This document shows, piece after piece, positions 1-9,434 of a stretch of DNA of 64,000 nt. Position 1 is the first letter of the stretch, and every line of letters begins with the position of its first letter. The position numbers and the translations under genes are program-made. The notes under the pieces were generated by a model. That model made no database searches. It saw only the letters and a program-made list of their open reading frames with translations, and was not told the DNA's origin. Origin of the DNA: Haematobia irritans (taxonomy: Eukaryota; Arthropoda; Insecta; Diptera; Muscidae); assembly GCF_050003625.1 (NCBI RefSeq), contig NC_134401.1, forward strand, positions 72,266,442 through 72,330,441, written 5' to 3'.

Positions 1-36
1 AACCCGCAACGAAAGAAAGGATTATGTCCTAAACTA

Positions 37-960
37 AAGGATGATTTGTTAAGAGCTTGATAACTTTTTTTTAAAAAAAAAACGCATAAAATTTGCAAAA
101 TCTCATCGGTTCTTTATTTGAAACGTTAGATTGGTCCATGACATTTACTTTTTGAAGATAATTTCATTTAAATGTTGACCGCGGCTGCGTCTTAGGTGGT
201 CCATTCGGAAAGTCCAATTTTGGGCAACTTTTTCGAGCATTTCGGCCGGAATAGCCCGAATTTCTTCGGAAATGTTGTCTTCCAAAGCTGGAATAGTTGC
301 TGGCTTATTTCTGTAGACTTTAGACTTGACGTAGCCCCACAAAAAATAGTCTAAAGGCGTCAAATCGCATGATCTTGGTGGCCAACTTACCGGTCCATTT
401 CTTGAGATGAATTGTTCTCCGAAGTTTTCCCTCAAAATGGCCATAGAATCGCGAGCTGTGTGGCATGTAGCGCCATCTTGTTGAAACCACATGTCAACCA
501 AGTTCAGTTCTTCCATTTTTGGCAACAAAAAGTTTGTTAGCATCGAACGATAGCGATCGCCATTCACCGTAACGTTGCGTCCAACAGCATCTTTGAAAAA
601 ATACGGTCCAATGATTCCACCAGCGTACAAACCACACCAAACAGTGCATTTTTCGGGATGCATGGGCAGTTCTTGAACGGCTTCTGGTTGCTCTTCACTC
701 CAAATGCGGCAATTTTGCTTATTTACGTAGCCATTCAACCAGAAATGAGCCTCATCGTAAAGCGCGAAACACATTTCGAACCGAACACTGATTTTGGTAA
801 TAAAATTCAATGATTTGCAAGCGTTGCTCGTTAGTAAGTCTATTCATGATGAAATGTCAAAGCATACTGAGCATCTTTCTCTTTGACACCATGTCTGAAA
901 TCCCACGTGATCTGTCAAATACTAATGCATGAAAATCCTAACCTCAAAAGAATCACCCTT
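37..960 (-). mobile_element. Internally deleted mariner-type DNA transposon (924 bp)
   Basis: The element is bounded by TA at 35-36 and 961-962. Its ends are imperfect inverted repeats: AAGGATGATT on the left and, read from the right, AAGGGTGATT. Removing it and one TA restores the reading of the Gypsy-A sequence seen intact near 9600-9650. It carries a truncated transposase on the minus strand. Length is below that of an autonomous Tc1/mariner copy because the start and the first part of the transposase are fused by an internal deletion near 787. It is probably non-autonomous. Confidence 0.93.
145..849 (-). pseudogene. Tc1/mariner-superfamily transposase, internally deleted
   Basis: DDE/D-type transposase that would cut and paste its own element. 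The open part (145-810) holds three acidic motifs in order: DEAHFWLNGYV, FQQDGATCHTA and RSCDLTPLDYFLWGYVKSKVY, with 36 residues between the second and third Asp. A separate start near 849 opens the N-terminal helix-turn-helix segment (MNRLTNEQRLQIIEFYYQNQ) in another frame. An internal deletion near 787 joins this to the catalytic domain out of frame, so the DNA-binding domain and part of the catalytic core are missing. The C-terminal end (HLRRSRGQHLNEIIFKK) looks complete. It cannot be functional. Confidence 0.9.
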
Positions 961-1135
961 TACAAACGCAGTGGGAAGGAAAGTTATCAAGAAGATCAAT
1001 GATGTTGTATACCGCATTCAAAAGGACGACAGCCCAAGGTTGAATGAAAGTTGTTCACGTTTGGTTGGAACGTTTGGCTCCTTACGGAACGGGTTCTGTG
1101 CCTATTCGGGACGAACAGGCTTAAGCGGGAGGCAG
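961..1135 (+). pseudogene. Gypsy-A integrase C-terminal fragment
   Basis: Translated fragments such as VIKKINDVVYRIQKDDSPR match the C-terminal integrase tail of the Gypsy-A copy at 9435-9914 on the other strand. Small indels have moved the frame: the residues after the DDSPR motif differ between the copies. A purine-rich tract (GCGGGAGGCAG) lies directly before the LTR at 1136 and probably served as the polypurine tract for plus-strand priming. Confidence 0.8.
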
Positions 1136-1635
1136 TGTTACGAATTTGATATTTCTAGATTTATTTAATTAGTTTATTTAAATTAGTTTCCCTTAATTTA
1201 AATTTCAAATTGTAACGATAAAATTACGTCATAACTTGTTAGAGTCATTTCTTTATTTTCTAGCACTTTCCTAAACATCTTTTGTGTTCTTAGTTTTCGA
1301 ATCGTTCATTGTAAAAGTAACGCCTTTTGTTTTACTGTTATAATTATCGGTAATATGACCATAATCCCTTATGCCTGCACGACATCTACCAGATAGTAGA
1401 ATGCACTAGCCAAGATGAGAATAAGCCTAAAAGTATGTGTGCCATATCACCTGTACAATAACGCCCCATAGAAAGTTCTAGATAGCCGAGGCAATGAACA
1501 TAAGTCGATAAATATGTGCGATGTCGCCCGTGCGACATCTACCAGGTAGTAGATTAATCTAGAAGGTTGTAGGCCAATTAGCGAGAACATTCGAAATCGT
1601 CATATCTCGGTATATAAACCTCTAGCGCAGAGAGC
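1136..1635 (+). repeat. Gypsy-A 3' LTR, truncated
   Basis: Begins TGTTACG, exactly as the LTR at 8835-9423 does when read on its own strand. Shared blocks include the stretch around 1510-1610, ending in a TATA-like TATATAAACC at 1612-1621. The R/U5 part present in the other copy is missing, since a SINE head starts around 1636. It is in inverted orientation relative to the other Gypsy-A LTR. Confidence 0.8.
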
Positions 1636-1950
1636 AGCCACCGTGGTGCAATGGTTACCATGCCCGCCTTGTATACACAAGGTCGTGGGTTCGATTCCTG
1701 CTTCGACCTAACATCAAAAAGTTTTTCAGCGGTGGATTATTCCACCTCAGTAATGCTGGTGACATTTTTGAGTGTTTCAAAGCTTCTCGAAGTGGTTTCA
1801 CTGCAATGTGGAACGCCGTTCGGACTCGGCTATAACATGGAATCGGGCAGCACTCAGTGATAAGACAGAATTTCACCAATATGGTATCACAATAAATTGA
1901 ATAGTCTATGTAAGCCTGATACATCGGGCTGCCACATTACTTAACCTATA
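1636..1950 (+). mobile_element. tRNA-derived SINE with LINE-type 3' tail
   Basis: The head (about 1637-1710) has a Pol III A box (TGGTGCAATGG, 1645-1655) and a perfect B box (GGTTCGATTCC, 1689-1699) in tRNA-like spacing. The body is not coding. The tail (about 1883-1945) ends in a segment that matches, with several substitutions, the 3' end of the RNase H-bearing LINE at 2714-2800 and 41217-41300 (core GGTATCACAAT...GAATAGTCTA...AGCCTGAT...CGGGCTGCCAC). This is the usual plan of a SINE that borrows the reverse transcriptase of a partner LINE. Start and end are approximate; no clear target duplication was found. Confidence 0.82.
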
Positions 1951-2105
1951 TAAGAAGATATCTTTTAAAAGATGTAGAGAAATGATACGGGACAAAGGAT
2001 CTGGAAATATTTTATGGAATTCGCCAAATAAGGGTATGATGGAAAGAAGTTAGAGCGAACATTGAAATAGGTCGTCATAACACATGAAACACGATCAGAT
2101 GAAAT
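1951..2105. other. Unassigned spacer between SINE and HINE array
   Basis: AT-rich sequence with no recognisable coding or repeat structure. It could be the damaged 5' part of the following HINE element, but the conserved HINE 5' end and its GTCCGTCC run are not present. Confidence 0.4.
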
Positions 2106-2713
2106 TGGAAATCTAGAGGTATTGTAGGACCACAAATACGTGTGCCAAAAATTGTGAGTATCGGTCAATATTTTGGTATAGCCCCCATATAGACCGATCT
2201 CCCGATTTTACTTCTTAGACTTATAGAAACCGCAGTTTTTATTCAATTTACCTAAAATTGGAAATCGAGAGGTATTGTAGGACCACAAATACGTGTGTCA
2301 AAAATGGTGAGTATCGGTCCATGTTTTGGTATAGCCCCCATATAGACCAATCTCTCGATTTTACTTCTTGGGCTTATAGAAACCGCAGTTTTTATTCAAT
2401 TTACCTAAAATTGGAAATCGAGAGGTATTGTAGGACCACAAATACGTGTGCCAAAAATTGTGAGTATCGGTTCATATTTTGGTATAGCCCCCATATAGAC
2501 CGATCTCCCGATTTTGCTTCTTGGGCTTATAGAAACCGCAGTTTTTATTCAATTTACCTAAAATTGGAAATCGAGAGGTATTGTAGGACCACAAGTACGT
2601 GTGCCAAAAAAGGTGAGTATCGGTCCATGTTTTGGTATAGCCCCCATATAGACCGATCTCCCGATTTTACTTCTTGGGCTTATAGAAACCGCAGTTTTTA
2701 TGCAATTTACCTA
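2106..2713 (+). repeat. 153-bp tandem array of HINE-C, first part (continues 7730-8160)
   Basis: Units carry the core TATAGCCCCCATATAGACC and start around GGAAATCGAGAGGTATTGTA at roughly 2258, 2411 and 2564, a spacing of 152-153 bp. Because 153 is a multiple of three, the array stays open for 153 codons and imitates a repeat protein. I regard it as non-coding. The array resumes with more diverged units after LINE copy 1. Confidence 0.9.
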
Positions 2714-2854
2714 GGTTAGGTTAGGTTAGGTTAAAGTGGCAGCCCGATTAAGATTCAGGCTCACTTAGACTATTCAGTCCATTGTGATACCACATTAACT
2801 AAAAGTACCTATTACATATGGGCACTTCTTGTTTTAACCGCTGAACCTTCTTGA

Positions 2855-5800
2855 TTATTTTTCTTTGTTGAACCAACCAGATTGTTCCAAAAATATTAGC
2901 AGACTGCTTAAGTTAACGTTTTCCAGATCCGCCAGTAATCTGAAGCTATATGCTCCTAAAAGTTGCTTACGCTTTACACAAAATGCAGGACACTCACACA
3001 AGAGGTGTTTAATTGATTCTTTTTCCTCCGCATCATGACAGCTCATACAATAGTCATTATACTTCGTGCCAATAGTTTTTGCAAAATCTCACATCAGGCA
3101 GCGACCCGTTATAGCAGATATCAGGAGTGATACCTGACGTCTCGAGAACATTAGCATATCTAGTGTGCGGTTTAAGTTGAAATGGGGCCATATTTGCTTG
3201 GTGTCGTTACAGCCCTTGCAATTCTCCCATCGAACATTTGCCATCATAACAGCCTTCTCACGCAGCATGAGCTTGCAGGTAGCTAGGGGCATACCAACAA
3301 ATTCTAGTTCCCCTGGAATATGTAAGGTAGTCCCTAGCCTTGCCAACTCATCCGCTTCGCAGTTCCCCGGAATGTTCCTATGGCCAGGCAACCATATTAG
3401 GTGAATATTGTACTGCTCAGCCATCTCATTGAGAGATTTGCGGCAATCGATGGCCGTTTTCGAGTTGAGGAACACAGAGTCCAAGGATTTTATTGCAGGT
3501 TGACTGTCTGAGTATATATTAATGCCCACATTTTTTGGAACATTACTTCTCAGCCAATTCGCCACCTCTCTTATTGCTAATATTTCAGCCTGAAAAACAC
3601 TACAGTGATTAGGTAATCTTTTCGCTATTTGAAGTTCAAGATCATTAGAATATACTCCGAAACCCACTTGTCCATCCAATTTGGAGCCATCAGTGTAGAA
3701 ATCTATATATTCTTTATTCCCCGGGGTATGTGTGCACCACGCCTCACTGTTGGGGATTAGAGTCTCAAACTTTTTGTCGTAAAGTGGACTCGCCAAAGTG
3801 TAATCCACTACGTTAGGCACATCTGACATTATTTTGAGGACAGAACTGTGACCGTAACCATTTTCCGACCACAGCGATAGTTCGCGCAGCTGACTGTTTG
3901 GCCAAAATGTCTAAAGGCAATAGATGCATCATGACATTAAGGGAATTTGTTCCTGTCTTGCTGAATGCGCCTGAAATACACAAACACGCCATACGCTGAA
4001 CTTTATCTAAACCAGTCGGTTTCTGAAGTGCCGGCCACCAGACTACAACACCATATAGCATTATAGGTCTAACCACTGCCGTGTATAGCCAATGCACAAT
4101 TTTTGGTTTTAGTCCCCACTTTTTTCCTATTGCCTTTTTGCACGAGTACAAAGCTACAGTTGCCTTCCTCGCCCTTTCTTCAATATTAAGCTTAAAGTTC
4201 AGCTTCCTGTCCAAAATAACGCCAAGGTATTTTGCACAATCACCAAAGGGAATTTCAATACCCCCTAAGGAAATAGGCCTAACCGTGGGAGTTTTGCGAT
4301 CTTTGCAGTACATGACTAATTCTGTCTTTGCAGGATTTACCCCAAGACCATTGTCTTTCGCCCATTGTTCAGTCATCCGGAGGGCCCTCTGAATAATATC
4401 TCTGATTGTGGATGGGAATTTTCCCCTGACTGCCAGAGCTACATCATCTGCATATGCCACCACTTTTATCCTTTCTTTTTCTAGAGTAACCAGAAGGCTA
4501 TTTATAGCAACATTCCAAAGAAGAGGTGATAGAACTCCTCCTTGGGGAGTGCCTCTGTTCACATACTTTTGTATGTTTGCTTGTCCTAGTGTGGCTGAAA
4601 TACGTCTCTTCATTAGCAGTTCGTCTAACAGCCTGAGTATACATGGATCAACATTCAGAGTTGTCAGTCCATTTAATATCGAGCTCGGATGGACATTATT
4701 GAACGCCCCTTCGATGTCTAGAAACGCCACGATTGTGTATTCTTTGACAGATAGTGAGCTTTCAATAAAGCTGACTAGTTCATGTAGTGCGGTCTCAGTA
4801 GACCTGCCCTTCGAGTATGCATGCTGTCGTTTCGAGAACAAACTTGAATCGATGCTAGTTCTAAGATAAATATCTATCATCCTCTCCAGAGTCTTAAGTA
4901 GGAATGAGGATAAGCTGATTGGTCGGAAATCCTTCGCCCTCGAGTGAGAGGCTTTTCCCGCTTTAGGTATGAAAACGACTTTTGTTTCCCTCCACTTTCC
5001 TGGGATATATGATAAGTTGATACATCCTTTATATATCACCGACAACCAGGGGATAATTTTGTCAGTTACAGCTTGTAACTCCGCCGGAGTAATTCCATCA
5101 GGTCCAGGGGATTTGAATGGTCCAAAGCTATTTAGCGCCCATCTTATTCTAGTTTCCGATACAATGTCCTCGACAGGAAACGACCGCTGAGCAACTGTGG
5201 CACCGCCAGTACATGGTTCAACCGTCTGATTTCCAGGAAAATGTGTGTCCAATAGTACCTCCAGCGTCTCCTCACTGGACGTTGTCCAATTGCCCTCCGA
5301 TCTTTTAATGAAACCTGGAGCGGAGTTGGTGGATGCTAGAACCTTCCGTAGTCTGGAAGCCTCGGACGTATTCTCAATACTGCTGCAGTAAGCATTCCAA
5401 GAGTTATGCTGAGCCTTTCTCAGTTCTCGCTTGTATCCTCTCAGATTCTTCTTGTAAGCGTCCCAGTCCTCAGGGGCTCTGGTGGACTTTGCCTTGTTAA
5501 AGAGCTTCCTGCAGGATTTCCTCATATTACTTAATTCCGTAGACCACCATGGTGGTCGATGTTTCCCCCTTGGCTTTCCTCTAGGGCATGCAGCTTTCAG
5601 TGAGATGTTGAAGGCCTTAGTAATCCGCTCCACTGCGTGTTCGATATCTTGCACAGTGCTCATATTTGTCTCTGTTATTTCCGGTATCATCATATTGAAC
5701 GATTCCCTATACCTATTCCAGTCAGCTTTCCTAACATTTGGCGGAAATATGATCTTGGTGATATGAACATCAAATTTAAAACTGATGTAGCGATGATCTG

Positions 5801-6428
5801 AGAAGCTGTGTTCACTTAAAACCTGCCACTCAGATATCATTTTATTGAGTTCTTGCGAGGCCAAGGTGATGTCCAAAACCTCTTGCCTGTTTTTAGTGAC
5901 AAAGGTTGGGACATCTCCCTTGTTGCAAACTACCAGATTAGTACGCAAAATAAACTCTATTAGCGACTCTCCCCTTGCATTAGTATCACTACTTCCCCAT
6001 ATACTATGATGTGCATTCGCATCGCATCCCATAATGAGTTTCGTCTTTGTTTTCCGTGACTCCTCCACTAAGGTCTTAACGGCATATGGAGGCATCTCCC
6101 TGTCATGTCCCATGTAGACCGAAGATACCCAATATTTGCATTTGGCTATTTCTAAACTGGCAACGACAGTGTCTGTATTGCACATTGAAGGAAGCAGAAA
6201 CAAGTTGAGCTCGTTTTTAGCAATTATACAGGCTCGATTTACATCATTAGCACTATACTGCAATAGTTTGAACCCCGGAGTACTTAATTCACATATTTTG
6301 TTTTTATAAACATATGGTTCTTGAATAAGAACTATATCTATGTCCCCTTTCATCAGGAGAACTTTTAAGGCAGCACATGCAGCCTTACAATGATGAAGAT
6401 TTATCTGGAGGATCCGTAGGACCATCGA
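2855..6428 (-). pseudogene. LINE ORF2 (endonuclease-RT-RNase H), broken copy
   Basis: Would encode the LINE replication enzyme: AP-type endonuclease (MGCDANAHHSIWGSS; SEHSFSDHRYISF), reverse transcriptase (FLDIEGAFNNV; YADDVALAV), RNase H (DFYTDGSK; PGHRNIPGNCEADELA) and a C-terminal Cys/His segment (CMSCHDAEEKE...HLLCEC). The likely start is the ATG at 6428. Compared with the intact copy at 41353-44946, it lacks 20 bp at about 3888 (flanked by GCA microhomology), which shifts the frame between RT and RNase H. It also has a stop at about 3086-3088. The damage is recent-looking, since the two copies are otherwise very similar. Confidence 0.92.
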
Positions 6429-7614
6429 GATTTTCAACAACCGTCACATCAGCCGCTTCAATCGAGTCATCAAGAATGTCCTCTTCAGAGATATCGGTGA
6501 CTCTCGCAATAACCATAGGTTCAACTTTGGTGAGTTCTGAGGCAGTAGAAGCCTCCTCACGCATACGGTATCTATCCATGTCTTCAAATGTCTTGGTATC
6601 CCCCTCGACTTCGCAAGAGGATCCGCTTACTTCTGATTCAGACAGAGGCTTGTGCATTTCTGAATCCTTTAGCTGATCGTTTTTATACACCTTCATTTGG
6701 ATATAATGAAAGCCATAACATACACGGCCCTGGGACTTTGCTAGATGTGGCAAAGACTGAGTGTTCAATATAAACACTGCATGCCGTCTTGGCCCATCCA
6801 CTTCATCCAAACGGCCAACCTTCCAATCAGCTGTTGGAAGATCTGGATTGCATTGTTTCAGTCTATTTAAAATAGATTCAGGGTCAGGAGGGTTTGCAGG
6901 TATCCACGCATGTGCTCTTGGTCTAGCCGGTATGTCTTTCTTCTCGACTAACTCTAGAGCAGCTCCTTCCCAAACTTCACCAATTAGTATCAGAGCTGCT
7001 TTAAAACATTCTATAGACCTCTGGTCCTCAAATGCGACTAGCTTAAATCGTCCTTGATACCAACCAGCCTCTTGGTGTCGAGGATCTGGGCCGGGAAACT
7101 TTTCCAGCACCTGTGAGTAGACGCCAGACAAAGCATTCTCAATTTCCCCCCATTTTTGCTTTGGAACCATACCGTCCAATGCTCCTTTATTAATGATAGC
7201 CATCACAAGGCTGTCTTTAGAAACTGAGGCAAACGATCGTTGATCCCTTTTGGAGGATGACAGCTCATCCGGTGATCGTTCCCTTTTTCCAGCCTCAAGA
7301 ATTCCTTGAGCCCATTTTAAGGAATCGCTTTGTTTAGCCGACAACGTGCTTGGGTCGACTGATCCTAATTTCTTTAGGATAAACAAAGCATTTCTGCGTT
7401 CTTTGAATCTCTTTCGTGAGGGATTACCTCCTTTTGATGCCGTTACCTTGGAAAAGGTCCGACTTGTCAAATTGTCGCCACCTGTCGACCCGTCTACAGG
7501 TCGACTAATTGGGCCTAACTCTTGGTCATTGCCCAAATTTATAACTCCAGTCGATACCCGTCCACTGGGCCCTGAAGTTAGCAACCCAGTGGATGACTTG
7601 GAATTTCTCTGCAT
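6385..7614 (-). CDS. LINE ORF1 protein (RNA-binding, LOA-type)
   Basis: Intact 409-residue ORF1 of LINE copy 1, starting at the ATG at 7614, about 96 bp inside the element. The N-terminal third is basic and rich in Ser, Gly and Thr (KGGNPSRKRFKERRNALFI). A conserved central domain spans about residues 185-330 (RFKLVAFEDQRSIECFKAAL to RHAVFILNTQSLPHLAKS) and resembles the DUF4780-type domain of LOA-clade ORF1 proteins. The tail is acidic. I see no CCHC knuckle. The presumed role is binding the LINE RNA during target-primed reverse transcription. The 3' end overlaps the start of ORF2 by about 40 nt in a different frame. Family assignment is from recall, not a search. Confidence 0.8.
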   Translation of the reverse strand: MQRNSKSSTGLLTSGPSGRVSTGVINLGNDQELGPISRPVDGSTGGDNLTSRTFSKVTASKGGNPSRKRFKERRNALFILKKLGSVDPSTLSAKQSDSLKWAQGILEAGKRERSPDELSSSKRDQRSFASVSKDSLVMAIINKGALDGMVPKQKWGEIENALSGVYSQVLEKFPGPDPRHQEAGWYQGRFKLVAFEDQRSIECFKAALILIGEVWEGAALELVEKKDIPARPRAHAWIPANPPDPESILNRLKQCNPDLPTADWKVGRLDEVDGPRRHAVFILNTQSLPHLAKSQGRVCYGFHYIQMKVYKNDQLKDSEMHKPLSESEVSGSSCEVEGDTKTFEDMDRYRMREEASTASELTKVEPMVIARVTDISEEDILDDSIEAADVTVVENLDGPTDPPDKSSSL

Positions 7615-7729
7615 GGTGGCCTAATATTCCACCACACTTGAAATTCGTAGTAGGTACTTATTATGATTTTATCCGCTATTAAAAAACACGTCCGTTCCGT
7701 TCGACGGTTGAAAAAATGCAATTTACCTA

Positions 7730-8160
7730 AAATTGGAAATCGAGAGGTATTGTAGGACCACAAATACGTGTGCCAAAAATTGTGAGTATCGGTCCATGTT
7801 TTGGTAAGGTCCCCATATAAAACGACCTCCCGATTTGGGGTCTTGGGCTTATAGAAACCGTAGTTTTTATCCAATTTGTCTGAAATTGGAAATCTAGAGG
7901 TATTTTAGGACCATAAAGAGGTGTGCCGAAAATAGTGAGTACCGGTCCATATTTTGGTATAGCCCCCATATAGACCGATTTCCCGATTTTACTTCGTGGG
8001 CTTCTAGAATCTAGAGGTATTTTCGGGTCATAAAGAGGTGTGCCAAAAACGGTGAGTATCGGTCCATATTTTAGTATAGCCCCCATAAGAACGATCTCCC
8101 GATTTGACTCCTTGGGTTTCTAGAAACCGTAGTTTTTATTTGATTTGCCTGAAATTGTAA
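7730..8160 (+). repeat. HINE-C tandem array, second part
   Basis: Continuation of the 153-bp array after the LINE target duplication, with units at about 7735, 7885 and 8010. These units are more diverged, and one is shortened. The shared core GCCCCCATA and the phrase GAGTATCGGTCCAT recur. Confidence 0.8.
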
Positions 8161-8563
8161 ATATTCTGGTATTTTAGTCTCACAAAAACGTGTATCGTAT
8201 TAAGTTTTTATCGGTCCATTTGGTAATGCCTCCATATAGACCGACTTCACTTCTTGAGGGTGTAGAAGGCACACTGATCATGAAAATTGCTTGAAACTCA
8301 ATGTAAAATTTCCAGATTTTACTTCTACAGATTTAAGATTTCAAATCAAGACGTTATTTTATAATTTTCTTGCACACTTACAAGAGATGTTATTGATTCC
8401 TCTAAAACTCAAACAAAAATGGTTCTTATAAATCCAGAATTGATATAGTCCTCATAGGTGAAATCTTTAAATTTATCTTCGGGAAGTGTCCTGAAGTCCT
8501 CAAGCCCTCCTGAAATTTCAAAGGAAACCCTAATATTTGGTTCATGGTGGTGGGTATTTAAGA

Positions 8564-8578
8564 TTCGGCCCGGCCGAA
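8564..8578 (+). other. HINE-C 3' terminal hairpin
   Basis: TTCGGCCCGGCCGAA is a perfect GC-rich palindrome about 20 bp before the 3' terminal TATACTTGTTT. Helitron-group elements keep a short hairpin near the 3' end that marks the end of transfer. Equivalent hairpins are at 19991-20005, 22668-22682 and 23478-23493. Confidence 0.75.
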
Positions 8579-8605
8579 CTTACTGCTGTATATACTTGTT
8601 TTTTT

Positions 8606-8834
8606 TTTTTTTTTTACTTTTTTGCAGGAAAAAAAGTATTTTTATAGGTTACGTATAGACATGTCTAGAACCATTAAATGGCCGATAAGGCCATGTACAT
8701 GGTTTTCGTGACCATTTCATTTTTTTTTATAAAAACATTGACCAGGTACACACGATTTTCATTTTGCGCGTCAATCGTGTGTTGTTTCTTGGAATGGACG
8801 GAGGATACGGAATTACTGTGTTTTGTATTAATAT
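8606..8834. other. Unassigned sequence between HINE-C and Gypsy-A LTR
   Basis: No domain or repeat recognised. It includes T-runs and a short inverted pair near 8733-8779 (ACACGATT and AATCGTGTG). Open frames here are short and lack any recognisable motif. This could be old target DNA. Confidence 0.35.
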
Positions 8835-9423
8835 TGTTACGTTTTTATATTGAGGTTTCACTTATTTGCTCTACGATGTATACTGTATGAATTTTAGCTG
8901 ACAGCTCCCTCCGCCAGGGGTTTGTAGACCGTGATATGACGATTTCGAAAATTCTGGATAGTCTGGCCTACAACCATCTCGATTAATCGACAAGCAGATG
9001 TCGCACGTGTCTGGCGATATCGCACATATTTATCGGCTTATGTTCATAGTCTTGGCTACAACCATCGAGAACATTCTACTAGTAGCTGGCAGATGTCGCA
9101 TACCAGATTATGTTCATAGACTTGCCTACAACTATCTAGAGCAATCACTTTGTCGTTTCTGTCACACATAGTTCTGCCTATCAAGTATCTCGTAATTTAA
9201 CTGCAGATGGTTATGCTCATATTACTCATATTACAATAACAATAAATGAAGATAACAAAGCAAAGGGGTTACTTTATAATGAGCGATTGAGAAAGATGTT
9301 TAGGAAAGTACTAGAAAATAAAGATGATTCTGATGACGTAATTTTATCATTACAATTTGAAATCTTAAATTAACGGAAATTAATTTAAATACACTTAAAT
9401 CTTGAAATATCACATCCGTAACA
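8835..9423 (-). repeat. Gypsy-A copy 2, 3' LTR (589 bp)
   Basis: The LTR ends are perfect inverted 7-mers, TGTTACG and CGTAACA (8835-8841 and 9417-9423). On the minus strand it follows the pol gene after a purine-rich tract (rc of 9424-9436, GCGGGAGGCAG). It matches the LTR at 1136-1635 in inverted orientation. Its length is normal for a gypsy LTR. Confidence 0.88.
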
Positions 9424-9434
9424 CTGCCTCCCGC

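Larger units (their letters stand above)
1..1635 (+). mobile_element. Gypsy-A copy 1: 3' end of pol plus LTR, split by a mariner
   Basis: Bases 1-36 and 961-1135 together match the end of the integrase region of the minus-strand Gypsy-A copy at 9435-9650, and an LTR follows from 1136. The two pieces become contiguous once the 924-bp mariner (37-960) and one copy of its TA duplication are removed. Both ends are incomplete: the left end leaves the window and the LTR breaks off near 1635, where a SINE starts. Ty3/gypsy assignment rests on the relation to the larger copy, which has a recognisable integrase. Confidence 0.85.
2714..7715 (-). mobile_element. LINE copy 1 (EN-RT-RNase H LINE, LOA/I-group), apparently full length
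   Basis: A minus-strand LINE of about 5.0 kb with ORF1, ORF2 and both ends. It is flanked by a 14-bp target duplication ATGCAATTTACCTA (2700-2713 and 7716-7729) inside the HINE-C array. The 5' end starts near 7710 with CAACCGTCGAACGG, the same start as LINE copy 3 at 50661. The 3' end has no long poly(A); it ends in repeats of CCTAA (plus-strand 2714-2731 reads GGTTAGGTTAGGTTAGG). ORF2 is broken here by a 20-bp deletion and a stop. Confidence 0.93.
2106..8605 (+). mobile_element. DINE-1/HINE-type Helitron-derived element (HINE-C), split by LINE copy 1
   Basis: Two parts, 2106-2713 and 7730-8605, flank LINE copy 1. Together they form a tandem array of about 153-bp units, a unique 3' segment, a GC-rich hairpin (8564-8578) and the end CTGTATATACTTGTTT, which matches the 3' end design of the HINE-A copies. 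DINE-1/INE-1 elements are non-coding relatives of Helentrons with this plan: a central repeat array, a short terminal hairpin, and a 3' end in a TTGTTT-type motif. The typical 5' end is missing, so this copy is 5'-truncated. Confidence 0.75.

Noticed and set aside
1637..1710. A stand-alone tRNA gene
   Set aside because: The ends do not form an acceptor stem and the sequence runs into a SINE body with a LINE-type tail.
2258..2719. 153-codon open frame made of three 51-residue repeats
   Set aside because: It is the frame of a 153-bp HINE array; the open frame follows from the unit length being divisible by three, and it runs into the LINE target site.
2714..2735. Telomeric repeat or chromosome end
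   Set aside because: Only about four units, at the 3' end of a LINE with target duplication on both sides.
3165..5766. Plus-strand frames opposite LINE copy 1 (also 41663-44284 and 44895-45575)
   Set aside because: Shadows of the minus-strand LINE ORFs; they recur identically in both copies.
8458..8890. Two short plus-strand frames near the HINE-C end
   Set aside because: They cross the HINE terminus, T-runs and the Gypsy-A LTR edge; no coherent protein.
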